From Anthracocystis setariae (lineage: Eukaryota > Basidiomycota > Ustilaginomycetes > Ustilaginales > Ustilaginaceae), in the NCBI GenBank assembly GCA_928724745.1, contig CAKMXJ010000003.1, forward strand, positions 806,001-870,000: a stretch of DNA of 64,000 bases. The letters are read 5' to 3'. This document shows, piece by piece, positions 1-10,332 of this stretch. Each line of letters opens with the position of its first letter. Within the stretch, counting starts at the first letter, position 1. The position numbers and the translations under genes were made by a program. The notes beneath the pieces were generated by a model. It had not been told where the DNA came from. It saw only the letters and a list, made by a program, of their open reading frames with translations, and did no database searches.

Positions 1-3000
1 AGCTCTTTCAATGGCCAGCAGGCTCAAGTCGGCGAAGACGAACGCAACGCGGCCATGGGGCATGTTTCCAAGCTCAAGGACGCCAAGCTGAGTCGCAAGG
101 ATCTCTTCAAGCACTTACTGTCACTGCGTGTCACGCTCAGTAGTGCAAAGGTTTCTTGGATCGACAGCTTCCTTCATTGTGACGGCCTTGGTGCTTTGGA
201 GCACGTCATGCAGCAGGAGACGGACGGCATCGTCAACAGCCTGAATAGCAAGTCAAAGCATGTTGAGCGCAAAGAAATGTCGGACGCCATCTTGCTGGAA
301 GTGGTCAAATGCCTACGAACGCTCATGAACATCGAACTTGGCTTTGAAAAGGTGCTGGACCAACCCAACCTGGTCAGCTACATTGCCTTTGCCCTCCGAT
401 CTCCCTCCTACAAGCTTCGACTTCAGATTGCTGATGTGCTTGCCGCCTTGTGTGTGCTTTCGCTCGACGACGGTCACCGCATGGTCTGTGGGGCTCTGTC
501 AGAGCTCAAGGTGGTTACTGGGGAACGCTTCCGCTTTGCTTTCTTAGTTGAGGATCTCAAGCCAATTCCTTCGAACAACTCGATCGGCGATGTTTGGGAT
601 ACTTCAACAGACCTTGACGATGCTGAAGCAAGCGAAGCCATCGAGTGGGAATATAAAGCGGCTGCTATGGTGCTGGTCAACGCGATCACCAACAGTCCGG
701 AAGATCTCGAGGAGAGGATCTCGCTTCGTGACGAGTTCGCTCGTCGCGGTCTCAACGAAGTGCTCGTATCGCTTCGGTACGTCGATCCACCGGAAAGCCT
801 AGCGACACAGATTCAAGTCTACATCGAGGAAAAGCAGGAAGACCAAGACGAACTCCATGACCGAGCACTACATTTTGGCGGCCAGGATCATGGCGATGAC
901 AGCATGTCAGACCTCGGCGAGGCCGGAGAAATCCTTCGCAGTGCGCAAGATGCTCACGAGGATCTCTATCCGATCATGATCTCAATCCTGCGTCACACGT
1001 CCAGCATCCTCGACCGTGACGTTGACCATCAATTCAAGACGGATCTGCTCTTTGTTGTCGACAAGTACGTGGAACAGTCGGTACATGTGGCAGACTTTGA
1101 CGAAGGCTGGCGAAGCTTTATGCGCTCTTACCTCGCAAACATCCAGCATCTGGTAGGCAAGCAGGCTATGATCAAGGCGAATAGGATGAGCGACACGAGC
1201 ACCGTGCCCAGTAGCTTCATCGAGGAGCTCGAGGGTCTCCGAGCCAAAGTTGAGGAGCTTAGCGACGACAAAGCCAAGCTTAGAACCAAGCTCAATGAAC
1301 AGACAGCCGAAGTCATCACACTTCGAAGTCTGCCAGGCGCCGCTGCTCTTCGTCAGGAACCGGTCGACACCGAGAGCGGACCCTCAGGCCCACCGTCCAC
1401 GCTGCCAAAGCGAGGTGATAAGGAGAACTTTGCAGGTGTCATTCAGCGATTGGTCTCAAAGGAGAAACAAGTCCTCGAGCTTCAAGCAGAGCTCGACCAT
1501 TTGACGTCTGCATCGAAGCCAAACGAGCGCATGGATGGCGACGAGCGAGCCAAGAAAGATCGTTTGGAGCGCAATCGTCAGTGGACCAACTTGATGGACG
1601 AAATCGCACGCCACAAAGAGCAGCTCGCCGAGTCCGAAGCCACCGTCGAGTCGAAAGAAAGAGAGATCAAGTATCTAAAGCGAGCCCTCGAGGCTGTCTA
1701 CGGACGTTTCCAGAATGGGATCGCACAGGCCCAAGAGGAAGCGGAAGCAAAAGACAAGGAAGCGGAAGCATCCAAAGCCAGCACAGCTGATTCAGAGATC
1801 GAGGCAGACATGATGGCTCGCCGCACTATCGAGGCGCTAAGCAAGAAGGACGCCGAAATATCCGAGCTGCGTGCTGATGTGGCGAAGCTGCAGGAGAAGG
1901 CGCTCAAGTCCATGGATGCCACCAAGAATGCGGACCAGACTGAAGCGCTGCAGGCTGAGCTTGGCGCGCGAGACAGGCAAATCGAGAGGTTGAAGGGAGA
2001 AATGGCCAAGCTTCAAGCGCTACTGCTGCAGCTTCAACTGCAGCCTGAAGGAACAGGACTAGCGCGTGCTGCAACGGTGCATCGTCAAGCGCCAAGGCCA
2101 CCTGGAGCACCTCCCGCTCCAGGTGCTGTTGGTGGTGTGACATTGACATTGGCATCGCTTCCACCAGCTCAGAATGCAGAGGTGGCAGGGGTACAGGAAT
2201 CAAGCGCGCAGGCCGCAACAGATGCGTCTGGACCTCCTGCTCCGCCCCCGCCGCCTCCCCCGCCAGCTACATCTGGTAGCAGTGCTGCCACCTCTCAGGG
2301 GAAATCCGGAGCTCCACCTTCGCCACCTCCGCCACCTCCGCCCCCTCCGCCTCCAGGCATGATGTCCAATGCTGGAATCGCAGGCAGTGGAGCCCCACCG
2401 CCACCACCTCCGCCTCCGCCTCCTGGTCGGCCAGGTGTAGCCGCTGGCGGACCACCACCGCCACCTCCACCACCTCCGCCTCCTGGAGCCGCTGCGGGTG
2501 GACCGCCTCCTCCTCCGCCACCGCCTCCCGGAGGTGCTGTACGGCCACCACCACCTCCGCCGGGACCAACAGCTGTCCCCAAGCCGCCGTCCTTGCCCGC
2601 TATTCCGAAGAAGAAGCGCAAAGCACTTTTCTGGAACAAGCTTCCGGCGCATTCACTCACGAGCACAGTGTGGAGCGACTTGCCCAAGACATCTGTGGAT
2701 GTCACTGGAGAGATCGAGCGACTGGACGAGCTGTTCGCCATCGGCAGCAAGCCTGTGGCAAGCGTTCCAGAGGCGAAGGAGACGGGGCGCAAGGCTAGCC
2801 CGACCACTTTGCTCGACCTCACCCGAGCGCAAAACATCTCGATTGTCCTGTCTCGCATCAAAGTACCGTTCGCTGAACTCCGCACGGCCATCCTTCAATG
2901 CGACGACTCGACTCTTACAATCGACAATCTCAAGTCCATCAAGAACTGCCTTCCCACTCCGGAGGAACTCGAACTCGTCCGGGACTTTGACGGGAACATG

Positions 3001-4335
3001 ACGTCGCTCAGTAAAGCCGATCAGTTTTTCAAGGAGATGCTTGGAATTCCACGACTGTCGGAGCGGTTGGGATGTATGGTGTACATGAGGAAATTCGAGT
3101 TGGAGCTAGAGGAGTTGAAACCGGATTTAAGGACGTTGAAGTGCGCTGTCGACGAGATCAATGGCAGCAGCAAGTTCAAATCGGTGCTGCACACGGTGCT
3201 GACCATCGGCAACGTGCTGAACTCATCGACCTTCCGCGGCGAGGCAGCTGGATTCCAGCTCTCGGATCTCCTCAAGTTGAGGGACACGAAGCCCGCCACT
3301 CCGCAGCCAGCCACACCGACGCTGCTGCACTATCTGGTTAGGGTTCTCAACAAAGCCGACAAGTCGCTCGTGGGCTTCCTCGACGATTGTCCGCATGTCG
3401 AGGCTGCAGCGCGTCTGTCGACCTCGTCGATTGCTGGCTCAATTTCGACGTTGATCTCGGGTCACGAAACGGTGAAGGAGGAGCAAAAGACATTGGAGCG
3501 TATCGGGATCTCGTCGACGTCGGACCGCTTTCTGGACGTGATTGCAGAGTTTGTGCAGTCGTCGAGTATGCAGATCAAGGCGCTTTCGCTGGCGGGAAGT
3601 ACGGTGCAGGAGTCTATGACACAGCTGCTAGCCTACTTTGGCGAGGACGCGAGCCAGACCAAGCCGGAAGACTTTTTCGGGCTGATCTCGAGTTTTGGAC
3701 AGGCACTGATGCGTGCGGAGGAGGACACGTTGCAAGCGGATCGCAAGGCCGAGCTGGATGCGGCCAAGAAGCACAAGTTGGGGGCTGGTGGGAAATTGGG
3801 TGGTGGATTGCGTATTCCTGCGTTTGGACCGGAAGTGAGAGGTCCGTTGGCGGGTCAGCAGAGTTCGGAACGACTTGGCGCCGTGCCTGCGGCGGTTGTG
3901 GATGGGGAGGAGGCGAGCCATAGTGCTGCTGCTGCTGTTGCTGCTGCTGAGGTGGAAGCTGGTCGTCGATCGTACCGCGGACGAGGTCAACTGGACGAAG
4001 CGATTAAGGAACTGCGTGCGGGTGGAGCAGGTCGCAAATTGACCAACGTGTTTGCTCACAACATGACTTGCACCAGCAACGGTGCCAGTGCCAGTGCCAG
4101 TGCCAGTGCCAATGCGGGTTCACCAACCAGATCGCGCTTCTTGACACGTGGGTCTGCGGAAGACCAGATGACGATCGGTCGAACGCGCTTCTCTGGCGTC
4201 GCCGAGTCGAAAGGAACTCTCAGTGGACGCAAAAGTATGCGAGTCAAACAACAAGTGTCGTCAAGTCAAAGACCGCTGTCGAGGTTGTTCCTCACAGGCG
4301 ATCCTGTGCAACAACAACAACAACAACAACAATAA
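1..4335 (+). CDS. Diaphanous-related formin, 5'-truncated by window edge
   Basis: Actin-nucleating formin; in fungi these build actin cables and septal rings downstream of Rho/Cdc42 GTPases. The frame is open from base 1, and the ATG at 55 is internal to the frame, so the N-terminus probably lies upstream. In order: an FH3/GBD-like helical region (to about nt 1150); coiled coil (about 1200-2040); a proline-rich FH1 with several runs of 7 or more prolines separated by Gly/Ala (about 2230-2580), which would bind profilin-actin; an FH2 domain starting after a KKKRKALFW-type segment (about 2600-3760); and a DAD-like element LDEAIKELR followed by basic residues (about 3980-4040), implying autoinhibition released by a GTPase. 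The tail has a Ser-Ala repeat and ends in poly-Gln running into TAA. Ustilago has a Drf1-type formin and this is likely its orthologue, but I did not compare sequences. The family call is firm. Confidence 0.93.
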   Translation, partial: SSFNGQQAQVGEDERNAAMGHVSKLKDAKLSRKDLFKHLLSLRVTLSSAKVSWIDSFLHCDGLGALEHVMQQETDGIVNSLNSKSKHVERKEMSDAILLEVVKCLRTLMNIELGFEKVLDQPNLVSYIAFALRSPSYKLRLQIADVLAALCVLSLDDGHRMVCGALSELKVVTGERFRFAFLVEDLKPIPSNNSIGDVWDTSTDLDDAEASEAIEWEYKAAAMVLVNAITNSPEDLEERISLRDEFARRGLNEVLVSLRYVDPPESLATQIQVYIEEKQEDQDELHDRALHFGGQDHGDDSMSDLGEAGEILRSAQDAHEDLYPIMISILRHTSSILDRDVDHQFKTDLLFVVDKYVEQSVHVADFDEGWRSFMRSYLANIQHLVGKQAMIKANRMSDTSTVPSSFIEELEGLRAKVEELSDDKAKLRTKLNEQTAEVITLRSLPGAAALRQEPVDTESGPSGPPSTLPKRGDKENFAGVIQRLVSKEKQVLELQAELDHLTSASKPNERMDGDERAKKDRLERNRQWTNLMDEIARHKEQLAESEATVESKEREIKYLKRALEAVYGRFQNGIAQAQEEAEAKDKEAEASKASTADSEIEADMMARRTIEALSKKDAEISELRADVAKLQEKALKSMDATKNADQTEALQAELGARDRQIERLKGEMAKLQALLLQLQLQPEGTGLARAATVHRQAPRPPGAPPAPGAVGGVTLTLASLPPAQNAEVAGVQESSAQAATDASGPPAPPPPPPPPATSGSSAATSQGKSGAPPSPPPPPPPPPPPGMMSNAGIAGSGAPPPPPPPPPPGRPGVAAGGPPPPPPPPPPPGAAAGGPPPPPPPPPGGAVRPPPPPPGPTAVPKPPSLPAIPKKKRKALFWNKLPAHSLTSTVWSDLPKTSVDVTGEIERLDELFAIGSKPVASVPEAKETGRKASPTTLLDLTRAQNISIVLSRIKVPFAELRTAILQCDDSTLTIDNLKSIKNCLPTPEELELVRDFDGNMTSLSKADQFFKEMLGIPRLSERLGCMVYMRKFELELEELKPDLRTLKCAVDEINGSSKFKSVLHTVLTIGNVLNSSTFRGEAAGFQLSDLLKLRDTKPATPQPATPTLLHYLVRVLNKADKSLVGFLDDCPHVEAAARLSTSSIAGSISTLISGHETVKEEQKTLERIGISSTSDRFLDVIAEFVQSSSMQIKALSLAGSTVQESMTQLLAYFGEDASQTKPEDFFGLISSFGQALMRAEEDTLQADRKAELDAAKKHKLGAGGKLGGGLRIPAFGPEVRGPLAGQQSSERLGAVPAAVVDGEEASHSAAAAVAAAEVEAGRRSYRGRGQLDEAIKELRAGGAGRKLTNVFAHNMTCTSNGASASASASANAGSPTRSRFLTRGSAEDQMTIGRTRFSGVAESKGTLSGRKSMRVKQQVSSSQRPLSRLFLTGDPVQQQQQQQQ

Positions 4336-4749
4336 TAATGATAATGATGATGATGTATGGGATGATGATGCCAACTGTACTGTATACTAAATAAATAAAT
4401 GATACGTAAAGTGTTGGATGGTATTAATAATAAGGTGGTGGGGGTTTGTGAAGTTTGTTTTTACGCCACGGGTGTGTGTGTGTGTGTGTGTGTTGGGGTA
4501 TGGGGGTTTGCAAGGGTTTCGACGACGAGGCGGGGATGGGGGGGGGAAATGACAAGTGGGCAAATAAAAGATTCAACTTATTTGAGCATTACGACCACCA
4601 ACGACGAGGAGGAGGAGTAGTAGTAGTGGCAGTTCACAAACCCCCATACATACATACATACATACATACATCGACGACGACGACGATGACGACGACGATG
4701 ACCTTCACCATCCTCGTCACAAGCACTAATCTAAACCACAACAAAAACT
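4336..4749. other. Convergent 3' intergenic region with microsatellites
   Basis: Lies between the stop codons of the formin and glutathione reductase genes. The formin 3' side continues the trinucleotide pattern (TAA/TGA repeats) and has overlapping AATAAA-type signals near 4389-4400. A (TG)n run lies near 4474-4493, a (CATA)n run near 4647-4670 and a (GAC)n run near 4671-4700. No gene is seen. Confidence 0.7.
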
Positions 4750-6201
4750 TTAACCCTTCTTAGTCGACGGTACCATAGTTACGACCTCCTCAGCCGAAGT
4801 AGGATGAATCGCACACGTCTCCTGAAAATCCTCCACGCTTGCACCCATCTTGATCGCCACCGCAAACCCTTGCAACATCTCATCCGCACCCAACCCGACA
4901 ATATGCAACCCCACCACCTTCTCCTCTGGCCCCACCACCATCTTAAACGCACTCGGTGCCTTATGCTCCAACATCCCATAATACATCGAAGTAAACTTGG
5001 ACGTATGCACCTTAACCGCCTCCCTGCCAAACTTGTCGATCGCCTCCGCCTCCGACAATCCCACCGTCCCCGACGTCGGGTGCGAAAAGATCACCGTGGG
5101 GATATTGTCATAATCCATATGATCGTCCTTCAAACTCGCATGTCCATACAACCGGTTCGACAGCTTGCGCCCCGCTGCAATCGCCACCGGCGTCAGCAAC
5201 GCCTTGCCCTGAATATCTCCAATCGCAAACACATTCGCAATGTTGGTCTCCTGGTACTTGTCCACCACAATGTTACCACCCTTGTCCAACTCCACGCCCA
5301 CAGCCTCGAGCCCAAGGTTATCCGTGTTGGGCCTCCTACCGATCGCCCACAGCAGGCAGTCGGCTTCGATCGTCTCGCCCTGGTCCGTCTCGATGGTGAG
5401 CGGTCCACCCTTGGTGCCCGACACTTTGGTGACGTTGGTCTTCTGGTGCACCTTGAGCCCGGTCTTGCCCATGTAGTCCTGCAGCGTTTCCGAGATGATA
5501 GGGTCAAACGGACGCAGGAAAGTGTCGTGACGGATGAGCAGGTGCGTCTCGGATCCCAGCGTGTTGAAAACACCCGCGAGCTCGACGGCAATGTATCCTG
5601 CACCGACGACCACAACGCGCTTGGGCTGCTCCTTGAGTTCAAAGAAGCCATCCGAGTTGATCCCGAGCGAGGCGCCAGGGATCTTGTCGTCACTGGGGAT
5701 GACGGGACGACCACCGGTGGCGATCACGATCGTGTCACCGGTCACCTTATACGTTCCGGCGTTGAAAGATCCATCGTCGCCCCTCATGGTGATCTCGACC
5801 TGGTTCTTTGCCGTGAGCTTTCCGTGTCCGCTCAAGTACTCGACGCCGTCCTTGTCGAGGTTTCTGTCGTAGATGCCATTGAGCCTCCTGACGTACGCAT
5901 CCCTCTTGTCGGCAAAGTAGTTCCACGCGAATTTGGGGATGGTGGGTTTGTTGTTGGCATCGCCGAAACCGTATTCGGGCGCTTCCTTGAGATGTTCGGC
6001 CATATCGGCTGCGTGCCACATCAACTTCTTGGGCACACAACCGACATTGACACACGTGCCGCCGAGACGACCGTCCTCTTCGATGACGCAAACCTTCTTG
6101 CCGTAAGCGGCAGCACGACGCGAAACGCCCATAGCACCCGAACCACCGCCGATGACGACCATGTCATAGTGGTTCGAGGAGGGTTTGGGAACGGGAGGCA
6201 T
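4750..6201 (-). CDS. GLR1: Glutathione reductase
   Basis: NADPH-dependent flavoenzyme that reduces GSSG to GSH in cytosol and mitochondria. From the ATG at 6201 the protein is 483 aa, the usual fungal length. An FAD-binding GGGSGAMG is at about 18-25, the redox-active CVNVGC (C50, C55) follows, a second GxGYIAVE nucleotide-binding segment is in the middle, and the C-terminal HPT (H466) with AEE is the catalytic His-Glu pair. The frame stays open for 187 further codons upstream, to another ATG at 6762 beyond the likely TATA box (6515-6522). I therefore take 6201 as the first AUG of the transcript: no ATG in any frame occurs between 6202 and about 6485, and the context has A at -3. The in-frame leader just upstream encodes a mitochondrial-presequence-like stretch (see findings). 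Confidence 0.95.
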   Translation of the reverse strand: MPPVPKPSSNHYDMVVIGGGSGAMGVSRRAAAYGKKVCVIEEDGRLGGTCVNVGCVPKKLMWHAADMAEHLKEAPEYGFGDANNKPTIPKFAWNYFADKRDAYVRRLNGIYDRNLDKDGVEYLSGHGKLTAKNQVEITMRGDDGSFNAGTYKVTGDTIVIATGGRPVIPSDDKIPGASLGINSDGFFELKEQPKRVVVVGAGYIAVELAGVFNTLGSETHLLIRHDTFLRPFDPIISETLQDYMGKTGLKVHQKTNVTKVSGTKGGPLTIETDQGETIEADCLLWAIGRRPNTDNLGLEAVGVELDKGGNIVVDKYQETNIANVFAIGDIQGKALLTPVAIAAGRKLSNRLYGHASLKDDHMDYDNIPTVIFSHPTSGTVGLSEAEAIDKFGREAVKVHTSKFTSMYYGMLEHKAPSAFKMVVGPEEKVVGLHIVGLGADEMLQGFAVAIKMGASVEDFQETCAIHPTSAEEVVTMVPSTKKG

Positions 6202-6994
6202 GTTGACAGTAGTGGAAGTGGAGAAGTGGGACGAGGTCTGGGCGAGACGAGATGTAGCACAAGCCGTGGTCGACAGCTTGAAAGAAGCGATTCGAGGGGC
6301 AGACGAGATGGTTGATCTCGAGAGAGGGACAGTGGAGTAAAGGGCTCGCGAAAGGAAGAACGAGGCACGCAGCACACTGGGTGTTGCTGCCAGAGACTTT
6401 GTGGTGGTGTAGAGAGATATCTTGACTAGAAAGGCTTTGTCCAAGATGAACGAAGCCCGGGTGGTGAATGATGGAGGGAGAAGATAAGTTGGTAGCAAGT
6501 GAAAGCAAAGCAAAGTATATAATAGAAACGCGGCGGTGGGATGCGATTCGCCCAACTTGGACTTTGGCTGTGTAAGCACGAGCCAGGCATTTCCAATTTG
6601 GCGCTTTGTAGCACGCAAGCGGACCGGTGCGAGAAAACGAGAAAAAAAATTCCAAAAAAAAAAAAAGTAGCCGAAGAGAAGAGCGCAGCGCAGTGAGAAG
6701 TAAGCGCATCGAACCGGCTTTTCCTTGTGACCGGTACGGTACGCTGACGTTGGCTCTCTCATGGTCGCCGAGATAACCAGCGCTGAGCTGATCAGTCGAT
6801 GCGCTCATGCAACAACCACATCCGTGTCGAGAAGCCGCTCGGCAAAGCAAATGCTTGATCAAGGTGCCGCCCGCCAGACCCCGATCAAAAGTTGTTGCTA
6901 GGTCCACACAGCCAATTCGACATACCCAATAGACTCTTGATCGGGTATAGATATAGATTCCTATCCAATTCATAGAAGGAGGACAGAAGAGTGA
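6202..6994. other. GLR1 leader and promoter region
   Basis: Contains the GLR1 5' leader (6202 to about 6485), in frame and open with the coding sequence, then a TATA-like box. Further upstream, toward the next minus-strand gene's stop at 6995, are an A-run near 6654-6666 and unremarkable sequence. No separate gene is supported. Confidence 0.6.
6515..6522 (-). promoter_or_regulatory. TATA-like box of GLR1
   Basis: TTATATAC on the minus strand, about 315 bp upstream of the GLR1 AUG. If used, transcription would start near 6485 and give a leader of about 285 nt without any AUG. Inferred from position and sequence only. Confidence 0.4.
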
Positions 6995-8584
6995 TCACTT
7001 GGTCTTGCCAGGTTTGAGCCACCTTGGCAACTTGAACTTCTTGCTCCTGGAACTTGCCTTGGAACCCATCGTCCTCATGCTACTCGACCAAGTCATGCTC
7101 GTGTCCGCATCTCGTCGTGCGCCTGTGGCCATCTCGGACGATGTCGCGACTGCTAATAGCGTTTGCGGCATGCGATCTGGCTGCTGGTTACGCGTGAGAG
7201 GGCTGCCGGCTTCATCGGTGAATACATTGGCTCCTCTCGGCCCACCCCTGACGGACGTGTCTCCCTTGTTGTTGTTGTTGGAACCCGGAGTGAAGATGCT
7301 CAGGGTTGAAAGTGTACCTCCGGAACCTCTTCGTTCTGGTAGGGCTGCACGCGCGAGTCGAAGCCGTGCTTCTTTGCGAGCGACCACACGATTCGGCGTG
7401 ATGTCGATGATATCATCTGGATCGCTTCCCTCGGCTTCCTCGTCGTCGCCAGCTTCTTGTGCCTCGTCATCATCATTATCGTCATGGTCGTCGACTAGCG
7501 CTTGAACGGCAAGCTCAGCAGCGTTGGGCGAGCGAGAATACATACCCGAGCGAGTGGATGCACTGCGGTTTCTTCCCTGCCCTTTGACCGAGCGAGTGCT
7601 TCGCACACTTCCTTGATGCTGAGCTGCACCTGGCTGTGTTGCACCGCCGCCTTGCGGTGTTCTCGGAGTAATGAGCGTGCTTCCGTAGCCACGTGGTGTG
7701 TGCGGACTGGCTCCAAGCAAAGGTTGATCACTCGCTTCTGCCTCTGTCGCCTCAGTCTCCCTTATGTGGGTCGAAAGGGGGGACCCCAGCGAGCCTTTGT
7801 GCTGTTCCAAGTCCTCGCATTCCTGGCTCTCATCATTGTTGTGCTCCCCTTCGCCATCACTGAAATACAGACTATGAGCATCGACACCCCTCTGGTACCC
7901 TTCATCGTTCGATAATCCGTGCTGCCAACGCTTTGCCCTCACCGGGTTGCCTCCCGGGGGAATCTTGACGCCCACCACAGCAACATACAGCACCCACTCC
8001 AAGAGCGTGAAACCAATCTGCGCACCAATCAGCAAAGGCATGGTGGGTTCAAAGTGTCGAAAGGCATCGGGCCACCTCCATTCTGGCGAAAAGTAGACAA
8101 GCATGGCGCGCAAGGTGGAGGGTTTGGAGCGTGCCTGGAAGAGGAGGTTGGCCACGGAAGAATAGAAGAGTGTGCTGAGGATCGAGATGGCGGCTACGGT
8201 CACACCAAGTTGACGGATGCGCAAAGAGATGCCAACGATAAAGTAAGCGGCAGAGCGGGCAAACGAGAAGGCGAGGACAGCAAGGATGATCTTGCGTCTT
8301 TCCCAGGCGACATGTCCAAGTGCGGGGTCGGGCAAGGGGAGAGAAGGGTCGGGTGCAGTGTGGCGAGCTTCCTGGCGAAGGGTTAGCACGCCGAGAGTGA
8401 TGGCGAGGGCGATGTCGAGCACTGCGACGAATGGAAGTAGCCAAAAGAGCCTCGGTCGACTACGAGGTGTCGAGTCAGCCATGGCGGCTGGGTCAAAGGA
8501 ATCATCGAGTGGTGACGAGGAGGGCACCAGAATGTAGGAGCCGGCTCTCGGCGGAGAGGGCGACTGCGCACTGTTGGACGACAT
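6995..8584 (-). CDS. Uncharacterised multi-pass membrane protein
   Basis: 529 aa from the ATG at 8584; an in-frame GTG at 8608 is not credible as a start. I do not recognise the family. After a Ser/Pro-rich N-terminus there are four hydrophobic segments, roughly residues 45-67, 95-120, 125-150 and 185-205. The second half is a long hydrophilic tail rich in Ser, Asp/Glu and Gly, with an acidic Asp-rich run near residues 345-365 and a basic C-terminus ending KPGKTK. The topology (compact four-helix domain plus disordered cytosolic tail) suggests an endomembrane or plasma-membrane protein, but the function is unknown. It lies in tandem upstream of GLR1, with no sign of shared function. Confidence 0.8.
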   Translation of the reverse strand: MSSNSAQSPSPPRAGSYILVPSSSPLDDSFDPAAMADSTPRSRPRLFWLLPFVAVLDIALAITLGVLTLRQEARHTAPDPSLPLPDPALGHVAWERRKIILAVLAFSFARSAAYFIVGISLRIRQLGVTVAAISILSTLFYSSVANLLFQARSKPSTLRAMLVYFSPEWRWPDAFRHFEPTMPLLIGAQIGFTLLEWVLYVAVVGVKIPPGGNPVRAKRWQHGLSNDEGYQRGVDAHSLYFSDGEGEHNNDESQECEDLEQHKGSLGSPLSTHIRETEATEAEASDQPLLGASPHTPRGYGSTLITPRTPQGGGATQPGAAQHQGSVRSTRSVKGQGRNRSASTRSGMYSRSPNAAELAVQALVDDHDDNDDDEAQEAGDDEEAEGSDPDDIIDITPNRVVARKEARLRLARAALPERRGSGGTLSTLSIFTPGSNNNNKGDTSVRGGPRGANVFTDEAGSPLTRNQQPDRMPQTLLAVATSSEMATGARRDADTSMTWSSSMRTMGSKASSRSKKFKLPRWLKPGKTK

Positions 8585-8920
8585 GATGGGATCATGCAAA
8601 ACACACACACATGCTTGGTAGGATGCAAGCTGACGGCAATAGATGCGATGCCCGGATGCAAATCTAGGTTATGTGTGGTGAGGTGGATGGTGGTAGTAGT
8701 GTGTGTTTCAGGGGCTTGGATCGATCAACGTTGGTTAGGTACGCAGGCAGGCAGGCAGAGAGAGAGAGAGACCAACACGAGGCGCGCGTCAAATTCTAAT
8801 TTAAGCGTGCGCCTTTTCAGTGCAGGGTCCAGTCAAGAAAGACAGCATTATTGATTCAAATTCCACACTTTGCCTGTCGACTGTGACTGCCATGCTGGGA
8901 GCACTGTGCTTTGTTGGTTG
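8585..8920. other. Intergenic region with GGCA/GA microsatellite
   Basis: Promoter side of the membrane-protein gene and 3' side of MRM2, both on the minus strand. A (CA)n tract directly abuts the ATG (8600-8610). A (GGCA)n run followed by (GA)n lies near 8741-8771. No gene is seen. Confidence 0.6.
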
Positions 8921-9909
8921 CTATGTTGGCTGAACACCCTTGTATCCGATACACACCCAGAACTGCTCTCTGGACTCCTTGCGACTTGCCGCCATCTTGT
9001 CGGCTTTGACAAAACTAAAGTGCTTTTCCAGCACCTCCTTTCGGAATCGATCTGCGTCGTGCGACATAAAGTATTTCATGACCAGCACGGATGACTTGGA
9101 CGCCAACGAGATTGGGGATGGGCGAGCGGATTGTTTCTCGAGTGGTGCGGCATTTGGCTTGAGTGTTGAAAAGGCGAAACTCTTTCATAGGTCAAAGCAA
9201 GCAAGGCGCCAAGTAACATATTAGCATTTTCATCTTGATCGAATCAAGCCAACATCGGCGTCAAACTTACGGTAGCCGCTCGACAAAGCTCGAGCGAGTT
9301 TTCGGTATCCGCGATTGAATTGCCTGTGGTATTCGCCATCATATCGCTGACAACTACATCGACGAAGCCCGCGTTGGCATCGATGTGATCGTCATTGCTC
9401 TTGCTTCGTACAGCTTTCTCTACCATGGCCCTCAGCTTGTTTTGTGTTGCTGGATCCAGAAAGTCTGCCTGAATAGAGTTGACGCCTGCAATATCCACTA
9501 CCGGGAGCAAATCCAATGCAAATACCGGCAGGGCCCCCTCCTTTTGCCTGCCTTTCCTGGTACGCTCGACGATCGCCTGACTCCAACCGCCTGGAGCCGC
9601 GCCCAAATCCACAATGACTCTGCCTGGACGCAGGAACTTGTAGCGGTCATCGAGTTGAAGCAACTTGAATGCAGAACGAGCTACAAAGCCGCCGGGTGTG
9701 CCGAGTTGGTCATGGTCCAGAGAAGAGCGGGGGGCGAAGCGCTGCTTGACATAGACATCGTTGCGTTGTCGTTGCAGATACCGACCTGATGAACCGCCGT
9801 GCTTGGTTGATGCACTTCGAACAACGGTACTACCACTGGCACGAATTGAAGAGCATTCAGGCCGACTGCTGGAGACAAGTGTTGCTAAACGTCGGGTTTG
9901 CATTTGCAT
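8921..9909 (-). CDS. MRM2: Mitochondrial rRNA 2'-O-ribose methyltransferase (FtsJ/RrmJ family), one intron
   Basis: SAM-dependent methylation of the large mitochondrial rRNA. Exon 1 is 9271..9909, the intron 9182..9270 (89 nt, donor GTAAGT, acceptor AAAG, branch-like GCTAAT), and exon 2 is 8921..9181; together they encode 299 aa. Splicing is phase 0 after Ala-Thr of ELCRAAT and restores the FtsJ continuation SFAFSTLKP. Motifs are RSAFKL (catalytic Lys), VDLGAAPGGWSQ (SAM site), VVSDMM (catalytic Asp), VLVMKYF (catalytic Lys) and ASRKESREQF (catalytic Glu region) near the C-terminus. The Arg/Ser/Thr-rich N-terminus (about 55 aa, few acidic residues) fits mitochondrial import. The start at 9909 is the first in-frame ATG; another Met lies two codons on. 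An unspliced mRNA would stop within the intron after TVSLTPMLA. The splice acceptor is weak but is the only one that keeps the frame. Confidence 0.9.
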
Positions 9910-10332
9910 TGCATTGCGCTCGATGCAAGATTGCGAATGGGTGATGGTGCTGTCAAAACAAGGTGTGAAGCTGAAGCGGCCTCCACTCAAAGTTTTTTTT
10001 TTTGTTTCTTTTTTGTTTCTTTTTTTCGGTCGAATAAACCAAATTTATTATTTGTGAGAGTTTCCTGCGAAAAAGTTGCATTCGCCGGCGGTCTTTGACG
10101 AGCCAAGCTTACACGTGGGCGACCCAAGAAACTCTTGTCGCTGTCGTGCACAGCCCACACACATATACACACACACGCACACACACACACACACTTTTCC
10201 AACGCCCCTTTCATCCAGTCCAGCTTCTTGACCTCAACCATGCCATCGCATCTGCAACCATATACGCTTTCGAGAAGTCAACAACCTCAACATCAGCGCT
10301 GATCTTGGTCGCGCATCTCTTCACTAGCAATC
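9910..10332. other. Divergent promoter between MRM2 and the transporter
   Basis: Head-to-head genes. A T-rich stretch (9990-10027) lies on the MRM2 side and a (CA)n run near 10156-10193 on the transporter side, followed by a C/T-rich leader that continues to the ATG at 10333. No other gene is seen. Confidence 0.6.

Noticed and set aside
4804..6315. Long plus-strand ORF opposite glutathione reductase
   Set aside because: Antisense shadow of a strongly conserved gene; Arg/His/Leu-rich translation without motifs.
6202..6762. Extending GLR1 to the ATG at 6762
   Set aside because: That ATG lies upstream of the likely TATA box; it would add 187 residues, including a Phe-rich stretch coded by an A-run, unlike any glutathione reductase.
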